From Gonapodya prolifera JEL478 (taxonomy: Eukaryota; Monoblepharomycota; Monoblepharidomycetes; Monoblepharidales; Gonapodyaceae), in NCBI GenBank assembly GCA_001574975.1, contig KQ965758.1, positions 252,763 to 316,762 of the forward strand: DNA of 64,000 bases, written 5' to 3'. Below, in pieces: positions 34,674 to 46,211 of the stretch. Under the pieces are notes generated by a model. That model was given only the letters and a program-made list of their open reading frames with translations. It was not told where the DNA came from and made no database searches. Position numbers and translations under genes: made by a program. Positions within the stretch are counted from its first letter, which is position 1; every line of letters starts with the position of its first letter.

Positions 34674-34949
34674 TCGGTCCTTTGGCACGTCGTTGGGAGG
34701 TCATGGACATGTTATAATCTCATCAGGCGAGGTGCCAACATCGCACCTCCTCAAAAAATTTTGTCGAAGGATTGGGATTGGTACTAACTCGCATTAACTT
34801 ATTCCAATTACCTTGCGTATCTACATGTACAGAATAAGCGTGAATCATTCTACTACCGTGTGACCAGACATAAAAAATTTTGGGACAATTTGGTTGGTAA
34901 GTTGACCGTGTCCACAATTCGGTCCCGTTCCCTTCGCTTGACCATCTCG

Positions 34950-35807
34950 ATGCCCAAGTACTACTGTGGTAAGTGCCTTTCACGACTACTCATCCACAAC
35001 TGAACGACTCACCTCATTCCCATTGGATTCTTCCTGGTTCCTGTCTACTGCGCGTCAGATTACTGCGATATCTTCCTTACCCACGACTCGCCGTCCGTCA
35101 GGAAAGCTCACTGCTCAGGGTGGAAGCATCGCAATGCCGTCCAACAATATTACTCGAGTGAGTTCGGGGAAAGCTGTTACCCAAGGAATGATTTGGGTCG
35201 ACTTCATCTCGATCATAATATTTTCTCGGGGACATGCTTTCGTCAGAGGCGTCGATGGCATGCAACGGAGCACAAGTGAAGGGGGATTTTGCGTCGTCAA
35301 GTGGACGTTGGACCTTGTTCGCTCCGAAAAGAAGAAGCTTTGTGAAGTAGCTGACTGTCAATTCCTTCCTACCCAGCTCTCCCCCAAGACAAAATCCAAC
35401 ACGTAATCAACGAAATTACTCGAGCGTTTGAAGGTGTTGGTGGCATGCTGGGTGAGTCTCTTCTCAGTGACCATATCTCCCCCCGCAACCCCGTGACCAA
35501 CACATTACACCCATTTCTTTCAGAATTCGCCCCCATGCCTATCCCGGGACAAGCCTACGGCGTTGGCCCTCCCATGCCATCGTATCCTACAGGCGGGTTC
35601 CGCCCCGGTGGCCCTGGTGGTCCCGGCGGGCCCCCTGGCCCACCTCGTCCATTCTTCGCCCCTCAGGCCCCTGCACGACCCCCCGGTGGCCCGCCTGGGT
35701 TCCCGTTCCCAATCCCACCAGGAATGCCCATGCCGCCGCCTCCGCCGCCGGGATGGCGACCGGGCATGCCTCTTCCGATGCCAGCGGGATTCGGCCACGG
35801 ACAGTAA
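34950..35807 (+). CDS. YHC1: U1 small nuclear ribonucleoprotein C (U1-C)
   Basis: U1 snRNP subunit that helps recognise the 5' splice site. Four exons (34950-34968, 35059-35157, 35377-35451, 35524-35807) encode 158 aa. The matrin-type zinc finger is almost invariant: [17 protein letters not shown], then [11 protein letters not shown] with the paired histidines. A helix ([15 protein letters not shown]) and a Pro/Gly-rich tail ([23 protein letters not shown]) complete the family layout. The first exon codes only MPKYYC plus one base. Intron 2 is 219 nt, about three times its neighbours. Its 3' flank was copied in the adjacent SDR tandem duplication. Confidence 0.95.
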
Positions 35808-35858
35808 TAGGGTGGGGTCGGACACGAGACGACGATACATGGACTTTGAGCTTGTGTG

Positions 35859-37240
35859 GTATAATGATGTGGATTTGTGCTCGTCCCGTATTTCGGAGCG
35901 AAGGGATGCGCATAAGCTCATTGAGTTTGAATGTTGTTTCACGGCGGCGTTTGAATAAAGTTTCATCAAAATACTTTTGGAGTCTATCTTCAATCATCAA
36001 AACTGTACTCCTCGAGTGAGTGCTCCATCTACGACGATGTTGGTGCCTGCCCAAAAAATTTTAGGCACATGGTAGAACAGAAAGTCGATGAAGTGAAGCT
36101 TACCTGATATAAAACTGGCAGCATCCGATACAAGGAAGGCTATGGCATTGCCCACTTCTTTCGCCGTAGCCATACGCCCTGATATGGGAGTTCATTGTAC
36201 CGTGCCGCATTTAGAGGAATATACTGCGACACCAGGGCCCACCTGTAGGATTGAGACCAAGCGCTGTCTTGAACAGCTCCGGGTTTCCACGTTCAATGTT
36301 TTGCCAGACACCTCCTTCGAAGTAGGTGTTCCCTGGACTGACAGTGTTGAACCGGACAGGCGTGCCGTTTAGTCCGGATTTGGCGTGCTTGAATGCCATT
36401 GAGGACATGTAGTGGATGAGCGCGGCCTTCATGGGACCTTAAAGGGTGTTTCAGATTGGTTCTGGGAAGTATCCGGGTCTGTGGCTCACCATAAGGGCCT
36501 CCCGCCATAAAATCAACCTCGCGACCAGACACGGATGATACGGATACGACGCTCGCACCAGAAGACTTGGACAAGTACGGAAGTGCAGTGTCACAGCAGC
36601 TGACTGTGTGGAGCATGTCCACCTTTCCCGGAGAAAAATTCGCGAGATATGTTCCAAATGTGTCTGCCCAAGAGACAATTTGGGGTCTCACCTCGAATGC
36701 TTTTTTCCACGCATCAATCGTTTGTCCAGCCTCCAGCGCACTGACATTCGCAACAACAAAGTCCAGGCCTCCAAATTCCGTTGCGACAGAATCTCTACGT
36801 ACGTGGGATTGAACTAGCGTTGGTAAACGTTCGCGCACCTTCCTCGATGGCACTCACATCCACTGCTTGAGTGCGGCGCCGTCAGAAACATCCAGCACTG
36901 CTCCCGTAACCTTGGCCCCCTTCTTCGCCAGCCCTTGCAGGTCTTTCACCGCACCATCAAGATCGGCTTGGTTTCGACCACAAATAGCGACCGAGGCGCC
37001 ATCCTTGACCAGAAGCTGTGGAAAGCTATCAGCATGCCTTAATTACCCGTGAATATTTTCGTTTCTCACTTCAGCGGCGGCTCTGCCGATGCCCTTTGAC
37101 CTTTTGCGTCAGAGAGTTGCAACGTCAGCGAATGAAGGTTGCCATCCGTGATCGAATGAGCGCTCACCCTCCCGTGACGATGCCGCGCTTCCCCTCGATC
37201 TTGAGTTCGCTGGCGAGTCCAGACATTTGGAAAGGATAAA
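35859..37240. repeat. Tandem duplication, copy 1
   Basis: Carries part of the U1-C 3' flank (from about 35859) plus the whole intact SDR gene. Matches 37499-38870 with an offset of about 1.64 kb. Borders are estimates by eye. Confidence 0.8.
35997..37226 (-). CDS. Short-chain dehydrogenase/reductase, intact tandem copy
   Basis: Eight exons (37226-37168, 37100-37070, 37015-36858, 36794-36692, 36622-36490, 36437-36243, 36178-36104, 36046-35997) encode 267 aa. Seen: TGGSKGIGRAAAE for nucleotide binding, split by intron 1; AICGRNQADLD; LDVSD; GGLDFVVANVSAL; SVSSVSGREVD with the catalytic serine; YGPMKAA, a Y-x-x-x-K with an intron inside; NTVSPGNTYFEGG; and a C-terminus NIVVDGALTRGVQF as in many bacterial-type 3-oxoacyl-reductase-like SDRs. 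A 69-nt intron removes what would otherwise be an in-frame insert between AFE and VDML. Substrate unknown. A decayed copy lies directly upstream. Confidence 0.9.
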
Positions 37241-37498
37241 GGTCGGCAACGTGATTTGCCCGTTTGGAGTGAACGGCCGCAGCTCCGATTTCCCAGCAAA
37301 GACCCGAGCTTAATCCACATCCATGGGTTCCTTACCTTTGCTCGTCAATACATGAAAAGCAAACATAGAGTCGAGTGACACGTTGTAGGTTTTTTTTGAC
37401 GTGCATTTGTATTCCGCTTCGAAAACGCCATTCCCCCATCTTCCCTCCCTCTATTACGAAAGGGTCCTTTGTCTAACTCCTCCGCAATATTGTCTACG

Positions 37499-38870
37499 GT
37501 ATAGTGATGTGGATGTGTGCTCGTCCGAAATATCGGTGCGGGGGTGGGCGTAAGCTTGATTTTATTTTGAATGTTCGTCAGAAGCACAGTTGGGTACACT
37601 TCAAATTACATTTGGAGTGAATTAGCGACAATCAGAACTGCACTCCTCGAGTGAGTGCTCCATCTACTAAGATGTTGGTGCCTGTGATAATCTTTGTTTC
37701 GAGGCACACCGCGGATCAGAAAATGGATGAAGAGAAGCTTGCCAGATATAAAACTGGCAGCATCCGACAAGGAAGGCTATCGCATTGCCCACTTCCTTCG
37801 CCGTTGACATGCGCCCTGATATGGGAGTTGATTGTGCTGTGAGGCTTTCGGAAAGAATATGCCGACACAGCCTCTCCCACCTCTATGATTGTGCGCAAGC
37901 ACTGTCTTGAAAAACTCTGGGTTTTCACGCTCAATGTTTTGCCACGCTCCTCCGTCGAAGTAGGTGTTCCCTGGACTGACAGTGTTGAACCGGACGGGAG
38001 CGCCCTTCAGTCCTGACTTGGCGTCCACGCCATGGAGGACATGTAGTGAATGAGTGCGGCCTTCATGGGACCTAAACAGATGTTTTAGTTGTGTTCTGGA
38101 AAATATCCATTTCTGGTAGCTCACCGTACGGCGCACCAGCCGTGAAATCAACTTCGCCACCAGACACGGACGATATGGATCGAAGCTCGCACCGGAAGAC
38201 TTGAACAAGTGTGGAAGTGCCATGTCGCAGCAGTTGACACTGCGGAGCATATCCACCTTTCCCGGAGAAACACCATGTTTATAAGTGTCGCGCCCAAAGA
38301 TGATTGACAAGACCGGAAGTAAGGGGGGGCTCACCTCGGACGCTTTCTTCCATGCGTCAATCGTTGGTGCAATCTCCAGCGCACTGACACTTGCAACAAC
38401 AAAGTCGAGACCTCCAAATTCCGTTGCGACAGAATCTCTACGTGGGATTGAACTAGCATTGGTAAACGTTCGCGCACCTTCCTCGATGGCACTCACATCC
38501 ACTGCTTGAGTGCAGCGCCGTCAGAAACATCCAGCACTGCTCCCGTAACCTAGGCCCCCTTCTTCGCCAACCCTTGCAGGTCTTTTACCGCACCATCAAG
38601 ATTGGCTTTGTTGCGTCCGCAAATGGCGACCGAGGCGCCATCCTTGACCAGAAGCTGTGGAAAATATATCAGCATACCGCATTTACACTCGAATATTTCG
38701 TTTCTCACTTCAGCGGGTGCTCTGCTGATGCCCTTCGAGCTTGCGTGAAAATTGTATCTTCAGCGACTGAAGTTTGCCATCCATGATCGAATGTGTGTGC
38801 TCACGCTCTTGTGACGATGCCACGCTTCCCCTCGATCTTGATACCTTCAGAGCACATTCCCGCAACCTTA
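37499..38870. repeat. Tandem duplication, copy 2
   Basis: Second copy of the SDR unit. The segment at 37499-37560 is still recognisably like the U1-C 3' flank at 35859-35920, showing that the duplication reached past the SDR gene. Confidence 0.8.
37632..38857 (-). pseudogene. Decayed tandem copy of the SDR gene
   Basis: Aligns along its full length with the SDR at 35997-37226, including intron positions, from an ATG at 38857 to the same GVQF ending at 37632. The glycine-rich motif has become TRASKGIS. Relative to the intact copy there is a 1-nt loss at the active-site serine region (near 38170), a net 4-nt loss just after MSSMA (near 38025) and a 2-nt loss in the penultimate exon (near 37770); a splice donor also reads gcaag. 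These break the frame more than once. The tail exon is still nearly identical, so decay looks recent. This is a host gene copy, not a mobile element. Confidence 0.85.
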
Positions 38871-39885
38871 GTTGTTGCGCCCGGAATTATATTTTTATCA
38901 TAGGTGTCCTTTTTCATTTATCTGCCAGCGTTTGCCACAACATCTGCATCACATTATTTAGCCAACGCCAACATGCCCGCCTCTGAAATAATTATTTTAG
39001 CGCTTCAGTTCATTTGCATTGACAACAGTCTCAGTTAACCGTGAAGTACTGTGCTCCACCTCTCAACAACGCAAAAACCAAAACGCTACTTTTCTTGATT
39101 ACACTCCCGGACAAGTCAAACGCGTCCAACTTCCTTACAAAAGAAAAAACACTATAAAACTAATGCTACGAGCGTGAACTTGTGATTCGCGAGTCAGCGC
39201 ACGTGGTATGTGTCAATCAACGGCCTTCCTCCTTTATTTTTTCTCTTCCACCTTTTCGGCTTCCATCCTGTCTTCGCCCTCACCTTTATTCGCTCCCGCC
39301 TTTTCAAACCGGAGCGACCCCAGATTAGCAGCACCACAAGACGGACCCAACCGAGCGACACCACGGAACGAGACGAATCGCGCGACCCCGCCACCACAGA
39401 ACACTCCGCGTCAAAGAAAAGAAAACAATGGAATAATCCCGGATACAAGAGAAAGCGTAGACGATCATGAAATCCCCCCGTCCCTCCCTCCCTGCGTCAC
39501 CGCGTGGACGCATTCGGTAGATCTTCGCCGTGTAGGTGTAGGTGTATCGTAGTAGAACCTTGCCCTGTGTCTGCGCAGTGACCCGACCCGACCCGCATGC
39601 CATCTCTCCCGTTCCACCATACGTCCTGCGAGCCACACCCCTGGCACGCTCGAGTCCCAAGTCCACGTCCGCTTAACTATGTACAACCCAAGTCCCGCCG
39701 CCTCCTCCTCCTCCGCCCCCACATCGCGCAGACGTCCCCTATTCACCACCCTTTTTTTCAAAGTTCCACAACCTCAACAATCCCTTTTTTTTTCATGGCG
39801 ATTCCAACGACTCAAAACCACCCAAAACCGCCTCAAGTCCACAAATCCCCACATCCACCACCATCACCGCACCCAAACGTCCACA
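38858..39885. other. Intergenic between SDR pseudogene and kinase
   Basis: Includes AT-rich 38870-39170 and C-rich low-complexity sequence at 39680-39880 opposite the kinase 3' end. Plus-strand frames here are compositional. No gene supported. Confidence 0.55.
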
Positions 39886-42508
39886 TCAATGCCCATCCTT
39901 GGTTGTCTTTCCACCCGACCCAACCATCCCCGCCGGCTTCGCCCCCCTGATCTTATCGCCTCTCTCGCGCTCCCGTTCTCTCGCCTTGGCCTGCGCCGCT
40001 TGCACAGCTGCCCCTCCGCAACCAAGCCCGCTCAGCGCGCTGGCGCCCTTCTCGGTCTCGCCATCGCTGAGCCCCACTGCCGCATCGCCACCGCGCACAC
40101 GCTCGGTCACAACCTCGCGGAACCACCCGTCCATGCGGGCGTCGGCCGCTGTCAGACGTGTGCGTGGGTCGGGGTCCAGCATGCGGTACACTAGCCATCG
40201 CGGGGCAGGGGGGAGGTGGTCGAGCATGGGGAACCCCGTGGTGACGACGGGGACACCTGGGGTCGTGGCAGTCGAGGGGGAAGAGGAAGGCGCAGCGGCG
40301 GTGGCGTCCCCCGCGCCGGGGGTGTCTGCGGATTCGGCGGCGGGGGCGATAACGGCCCGCGACCGACATCTAAGGTAGAACTTGTAGTTCGGGTCCGTGG
40401 CAGTCGCGGCGCGCCATGGGATGCGGTTGTATATCATGGTGAGATAACTGATCGAGTTCCGGGGGTGGAATAGGGTATGACACAACAAGGCCCCGTTCAG
40501 AACACATCCCGGCACTCTCCAAACCCGCAGCTCCGACTCACATAACCCCGCACGCCCACCCATCGACTTGGACGGGGTCGAAGCTCTTCTCCGTAAACTC
40601 CTCTGGGGCGATGTAGGGTTCGCTGCCGGCCACGCGGGTCGACTTGTGCGGCGTCGCCTCCCAGACCGTACGGAAGACCTCGGCGGAGCCAAAGTCGGTG
40701 ATTTTGAGCGTTAAAGGAGGGGTGAGCATCTGGTAGGTCGCGCGGGGGGTGTCGGGGCGAGTGGGGTGGGAGGGTGGGTGCAGCAAGGAAGTGAAGAAAC
40801 GCCAAGTCAGCACCTCACACACCTCGCACCCCCACCCACACCACACCACTCACCAAATTCTCCGGCTTTAAATCCCTATGCGCGACGCCCATACCATGCA
40901 TGTACGCGACGCCGTTGACCAGCTGGGTCCAGAGACCATTGGCGACCTCGTACTGTAGCCCGCCCGACTGGATCAGGGCGCACAAGTCGCCGCCGGGCGC
41001 GTACTCGAGGACTTCGCACCATCCGTGCGAAGTGCGAAGCAGGTCCAGCGTGGATATTATGGACGGGTGGCGTAGGGAGCTGGAGTGATGGGAGGGGTGG
41101 ACTCGTGAGTAACAGTTACATGAACACGACCCACCAACCACACACCGAAACCCCCGAACCAAACTCCCCCACCCCCTTCCCCCAAACAAAAAACGCACCT
41201 TCCGATACAAAACTCGCTCGTGACCTTCTTGACATACTCGCGCTCGCTCTCGTCCTTGCGTCTCCTTCGGAACTCCTTGACCGCGAACACATCCTTGTCC
41301 ACCTCCTTGTCACCCGCGCCGGCGCCGGCGATATTCGACCCGCTGGGCACACGGGATCCGTTCTGTTTGGCGTCCTTCCCGTTCGCAGTGCCGTTGGCAG
41401 CACCCCCTGCGACCCCGGCGATCGAAGACCCGTTTGACGCTGTCCGGCGCCGAACCAACCTGACGACGGACGTCGCGCCGCGGCCAATAATCTCGTCGCC
41501 GACGTCGCCCCAGCGGTCGGAGAGGGAGGCTTCGGCGTTTGCCCTGCGCAGGGCCGCCAGGGGGTCGGACGAGCCGCCGAGGACGCCCGAGGGTGTGCGT
41601 TGCGCGGGCGCGTGGGCGGGTGTGGACGGGTGCGCCGACGCGGGTCGGCCGGGTGATCGCCCAAACGAGCGGCGGCGGGCGCGGGGCGGGTCTTGCGCCG
41701 TGGGGGGTTTCAGAGAGGCAGAGGCGGAGGGGGAGGTTGCGCCCTCGGGGGATGTTGTTGGTGTTGCGGGGGAGACGGGGGAGATTGGGGAGAGCGGGGA
41801 GAGGGGAAGTGACGGGTCGGGTGTGGATGGCGCGTTGGGGACGGGCACGCGGGGTTCCCGGAGGAGAGCGGCGCCGGTGCCGGGAGGCAGCGGGGTTGGC
41901 GCCGAGAGCCCATCTGTTGATATGCGCGGTACGGTGCCGTTCTGCTGTGAGGAGGTGGAGGTGGCGGAGTGGATGGATACGTGGGGAGGGAAGTAGGAGG
42001 AGTCGTTTGATGGGCGGGGTGTGGAAGTGGTGGAAGGCGGGTTGGGATTGGAAGGGGAGACGGGCGACGCTGGCGGTTTTGATCTGCTGAAGAGTTTTTC
42101 GACGACGGAGAGCGATCCGGACGATGGGCGCTTTTCCGAGGGTTTAGGGTGCGGGTGGTGCCACTCGTCCTCCGACGCCGAGGGGGATGTCGCGTGCGAC
42201 GGAGAGGGCGAGATGGGACCCTGGTTCGCACTTGCGTGCGCGTCGTCGTTGATGTGGAACAGCTTGTGCAGCAAAGAGGGTTTCAGCTGCGGCGGCGCAG
42301 AGGGGCGGCGCGTCGTGGCCTGTGCAGCGGAGGGCGACGGGTGCTGCTGCGAATGCGGGGACGGCGTGGCTGCGGGTGTCTGCAGGGCGGATGGTGCGGC
42401 GGATTGAGTCTTGTCGGATGCGGCGAGCGCGGAGTCGTTTGAGTGCGTCGGTGCGTCGACCAGCGTCCCGACAGACGAGTCCGACAGGTGGTCCGTGTCT
42501 GCGGTCAT
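39886..42508 (-). CDS. HAL4/SAT4 (NPR1)-type fungal serine/threonine kinase
   Basis: Four exons (42508-41199, 41079-40854, 40729-40542, 40447-39886) encode 761 aa. The first about 330 residues are S/P/T-rich and disordered, as in yeast HAL4/HAL5/NPR1 relatives. Kinase signatures: IIGRGATSVVRLV; FAVKEFRRRRKDESEREYV, very typical of the HAL4 group; RHPSIISTLDLL; EYAPGGDLCALI; HRDLKPENL; DFGSAEVF; GSEPYIAPEEF; and VDGWACGVIYLTMIYNRIPW. A glycine/asparagine-rich insert lies between the loop and the catalytic lysine, and another Ala/Ser-rich insert sits in the C-lobe. The family regulates nutrient and potassium transporters at the plasma membrane; the client here is unknown. The ATG at 42508 opens the frame after GT-rich sequence. 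Confidence 0.92.
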
Positions 42509-42509
42509 C

Positions 42510-42562
42510 GCGTGCGTGTGCGTGTGGTTGCGTGGTGTGTGTGTGTGCTGAGTGTGTGTATG
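42510..42562. repeat. GT-rich simple sequence
   Basis: Irregular run of GT/GC dinucleotides (gtgtgtgtgtgtg core) immediately upstream of the HAL4-type kinase start codon, so inside its 5' UTR or promoter. Confidence 0.8.
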
Positions 42563-43187
42563 TTAGCTAATGGTGAGCTCACTCGCTTTCGCTCTCCATC
42601 ACACGCCACCCTCCCCTCCCCCGCGTCTCTGAGTTTTTCTCTCCTCTTGCATCTTGGTCTCTCCACGTTCTGTCTCCGCTCGTTCCCTCGCCCTCGACTT
42701 CTTTTGCACCACCCTGTTTCGTTGCCCATTCTCTCTTCAATCCCACCTTGCCCACTTCTCGCCTTCCTTTTCCCTCCGCTCTGCTGAATCACTCACTGTC
42801 GTTCCCACCCCTAGCGTGCGCTCTCGCCCACTCTCACTTTGTCCAAACTTTCTCTCTCCGGGACAACTTTTGGGTAAATGTATTGTAGGACATGTCACTC
42901 AGCCTCAACCCGGCCCCGTCATCCCTCGTCTCGTCCCGGAGACTTCCCATCGGCGGACTCCCGATCTCTCAATTCTATTCTTCTCGCTTACATATTACTC
43001 TTTTGAATTTCGTGCACGACAATTACCCCACAGAAAAAAAACCTGCCTCATTTCGGCGTTTCTTGGCGCGGCGCGCCTCCGTATTCGCAGGGTTCAGTTG
43101 TTTGTCCCTCGGCGTGGGTGACTTTTCATTTGAGACCGCATATCAACCGCCAATGACACTATACGCATCCCGGATTGCTCCGTACGT

Positions 43188-43511
43188 GAAGCAAAGGTCC
43201 GCGTGCCGTGGGACTTCCGTTACCTTACACAAGCCAATGCGTCGCACCCATCCGAAACCGTTCGACTGCCTCTGAACTGCTCCATGCGTCCAAGCACTCA
43301 GTACGATCCCGTATTGTCCCGGTCGCGAACTAAAGATTGCCATCTCGTGGGACCTGTCCATACACGCCGCGATTCCGCACCCATCCGAACCGTTCTCATC
43401 CGTTGAACCGATTAAACAGGTCACGAAGCAAAGATCGGCACACCGTGGAAGTCGGACCTCCACATCTGCCCAACCCAACGAGTCGCACGCATCCGATTTC
43501 CGAACAGTTCG
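43188..43511. repeat. Degenerate direct repeat pair
   Basis: 43188-43264 and 43425-43511 share gaagcaaag, ccgtgg, gtcgcac and catccga blocks in the same order with divergence and indels. A third fragment with cacccatccgaaccgttc lies between them. Origin unknown. Confidence 0.6.
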
Positions 43512-44662
43512 GGTGTTCCCTGAACGGCTCCCCAGCCTACCGGTGTAGTCAGAACTGATCTTTACACAAGTTCCACGCAACACATGTCAAAGACCACTTG
43601 GTCATCTGTACCCTGTTCAAGTCGTAGCAGGGAGACACCTCGACGGAAACGGAACACCAACTCACGTGCTTGTGAGCATTTCAAGAAGTTGGACGCGATG
43701 GTACGGCATGGCACTGCGGCCTGCACCCATTTCCACACATGGCATTATTTCAAACACGGGCATGATATGATATTCTAGAGAGCAGCCTGCGTGCGTGACC
43801 CAGTGAACCGTGTGGACGGGGAGAGGACATGGGCCCGGGTGAGAGGGCGGTACCGCCGCTGTTTGCGCATGCTTGAGTTGTCGGGCGAGAAGGAGTGGGA
43901 GATCCGGTGGCGGGAAAGTGAATGAAAGTAGGTGCTTTTCTCGTCAATTCGAGTAGGTTTCCCCATCTGGTATCCCTGCCCAAAGACGAACATGCCATCA
44001 TGTCCGGAATCCGGATTTTACTGCCAGTGGGAGACCCACACACAGCTGGTCACGACCCTCTTTACTCGCCGCTGATTGCTGAAGAGCGTTCCCCCCAGCA
44101 CACTGGTGGTGCGGCACCCGCGACCTTTGCACGGAGTTCTCCTCCATTGTTGTGCCGACACACTTGTCATCTGACGACATACCAATCTGGGTGGTGTCTC
44201 GACAATCGATAGAGCACATGTGTCATGTAGAATCAAAGAGAATTGGTGAAAGATGAAAGTGAATTCCCAGGCAATATTTGGCCTGGAGCTCGTGCACACA
44301 TCGTGCAAAATCTTTGCGATTGCAATGCTCAGCTTGTTCCTGCGCAGCCGCGAGCCATTGTCGATAAGAATTAAAGAGCATTTTCGCAGACTCCTCTCTT
44401 TCCATTGGTGGATGGTTCTTCAAAAGAAAATGGTTTTTCCACCTCGAAGATACTCCGCATTATGTCATACTGACAGTTCGTCCTTGCAAGTCGCACTTCA
44501 TCAACATCCATACGCCATTGACCAGTAGCACTAATATGTCGAAATGATAGTATATAGCCATTATGATACATTATTAAAGCCGACCACGATATGCAACGCC
44601 TGACTCCGCCATTGTACCGCACACCGGTGGCCCTACCCCTCCCGCCTCTGCTGTCGCCCCTG

Positions 44663-44930
44663 CCTCTGGTGCCCCCTTCAGAGACTCCCGCGCTACCGCC
44701 ATGACCTCCCCTGCCGTCGGCCCAGCCTCTGGTACGCCAAACAGAGTCTCCACCACCACCGCCAAAACCACCCCTGCCGTCGCCCCTGCCTCTGCTACAC
44801 CCTCCAGAGTCTCCTCCACTACCGCCAAAGCCACGTCTACCATCCCAACTTCCTCTGGCATCCCCTCCAGAGTCTCCTCCACAACCGCCATAATCTCCAC
44901 CACCATACCCTCCGGCGCCCCCTCAAGAGC
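44663..44930. repeat. 63-bp tandem repeat array, about four copies
   Basis: Units begin with cctctgg-like words at 44663, 44726, 44789, 44852 and a shorter one near 44909. The period is a multiple of three and stop-free on both strands: the plus strand reads as S/T-rich 21-residue repeats (RVSSTTAKATS), the minus strand as acidic ones (VVEETLEG). I cannot decide whether either is translated. Confidence 0.85.
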
Positions 44931-45344
44931 CTTGTCCGCCACCAACATAATCGACTGACGACTCTTCCCCCAACACTTTTCGGGCTTGAAACTGGAGTAA
45001 CAGGGGCTGGAACTCTGGCCCCCTCTCCCGAGGGCGCTCAATGGGTCAGTGGAAAGCAGTGCCCTGTGAGACGGGGCTCAAGGAAACCCTGCTCCCCGCA
45101 CTGGCGTCCGTGGGAAATACCGTCCTGGCGTCCGTCACGTCGTGAAATGGACCAGTATACATCGAAGGGACGATCTCGCCGCGCAGATACAAGAGGTTTG
45201 TGTGAAGAGCGTGGAGGAGGGGTCCCGGCTTGGGGTGTATGCACTCCACAGCTTTTCCCCTTTCCATCAACCACGCTCTCTATTATTACTATCCCACTCA
45301 CGTTCAACGAGCGACGGGAGAAGGTCTCGCTACTTCTGGACCGT

Positions 45345-45905
45345 GTTTCGGTGACTGTAGTGCTCATCTTCACCCCTCCCTCGTCCCATCTTCACCGTGA
45401 CCACGTCATCATCCTTTTCAAGAGGCGACCACGAGAGTGTTGCCCCTTTCCAGCCTCGATTTCTTTTTCATTGTGAAGGGTAATGTTGGCTCAATGCACA
45501 TACAAGACAGGCGTGGGGTCACTTATTCCGACGACCTATGCCGCTCACTGCACACGTTTGGCGTGCAAAGGCAGAATGACTTGTCACTTCGTGACTGAGT
45601 CTCTGTAACCATCCCGCTCGACGTACATACTGACAATGTCATCAAGTTTTGGGAGACCAAGTGCGTGCATGTATGCATTGCGTCCCGCTAGTCTCTATCG
45701 AATTCAGGCGGTGATTTTGCGAGGACATGTCTATGTGCTCACTGCTCACGGTCCACGTGAGACTGGACAATAACACGTTAGTCCTTGACTGTGTCTGCGT
45801 CTTAGTAACCATCACACTTGTCTTTTCCCTCTCCTCCCGCCTTCGTGCTGACCACGTCATCATCTGTTTCTGAGAGACCAACAGGGCGGAACGTGTCGTG
45901 TCCCC
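45345..45905. repeat. Three degenerate copies of an about 200-bp unit
   Basis: Blocks of the type accacgtcatcatc followed by gagaccaa/gaggcgac and a conserved gtaaccatc lead occur near 45399, 45630 and 45850, spaced about 210-225 bp. Strongly diverged. Confidence 0.55.
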
Positions 45906-46147
45906 ACTGGTCTCTAAAACCGTCTTTCTTTGCGTGGAGTCCGTTGGGGGGATGTGTTTGCTGGGGCTTTTATTCAGACAGGGGAGGTGGAGCGTTGTCC
46001 ATCAACGTAAGCTAACTGGCGCGGAATAGCGGTGGGTGCGTACAACCGATCGGACACACATGGGCAGAGGTGAGGTCAAGACTTCACCTGAACACTATTT
46101 CGCATCCGTGAGCGGGAGCGACATGTGAACACAATCACAGCATTTCA

Positions 46148-46171
46148 NNNNNNNNNNNNNNNNNNNNNNNN
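46148..46171. other. Assembly gap (24 N)
   Basis: Unknown bases 41 bp downstream of the pectin lyase stop; the coding region is not affected. Confidence 0.99.
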
Positions 46172-46211
46172 ATGAGCTTAAGAAACAAAACCTCAAAACC
46201 GCAAAACCCAT

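Larger units (their letters stand above)
42509..46211. other. Gene-poor region with degenerate repeats
   Basis: 3.7 kb with no gene I can support. It holds GT-rich simple sequence next to the kinase start, two divergent direct repeats (43188-43264, 43425-43511), a 63-bp tandem array (44663-44930), three loose copies of a further unit (45345-45905) and a 24-base gap. Confidence 0.55.

Noticed and set aside
36623-36691. Extra 23 residues in the SDR before VDML
   Set aside because: The stretch is stop-free and a multiple of three, but it has intron borders, and removing it gives the standard SDR spacing.
44574-45041. Minus-strand frame with acidic repeats as a gene
   Set aside because: It begins without an ATG and comes from the 63-bp array, which is equally open on the other strand.
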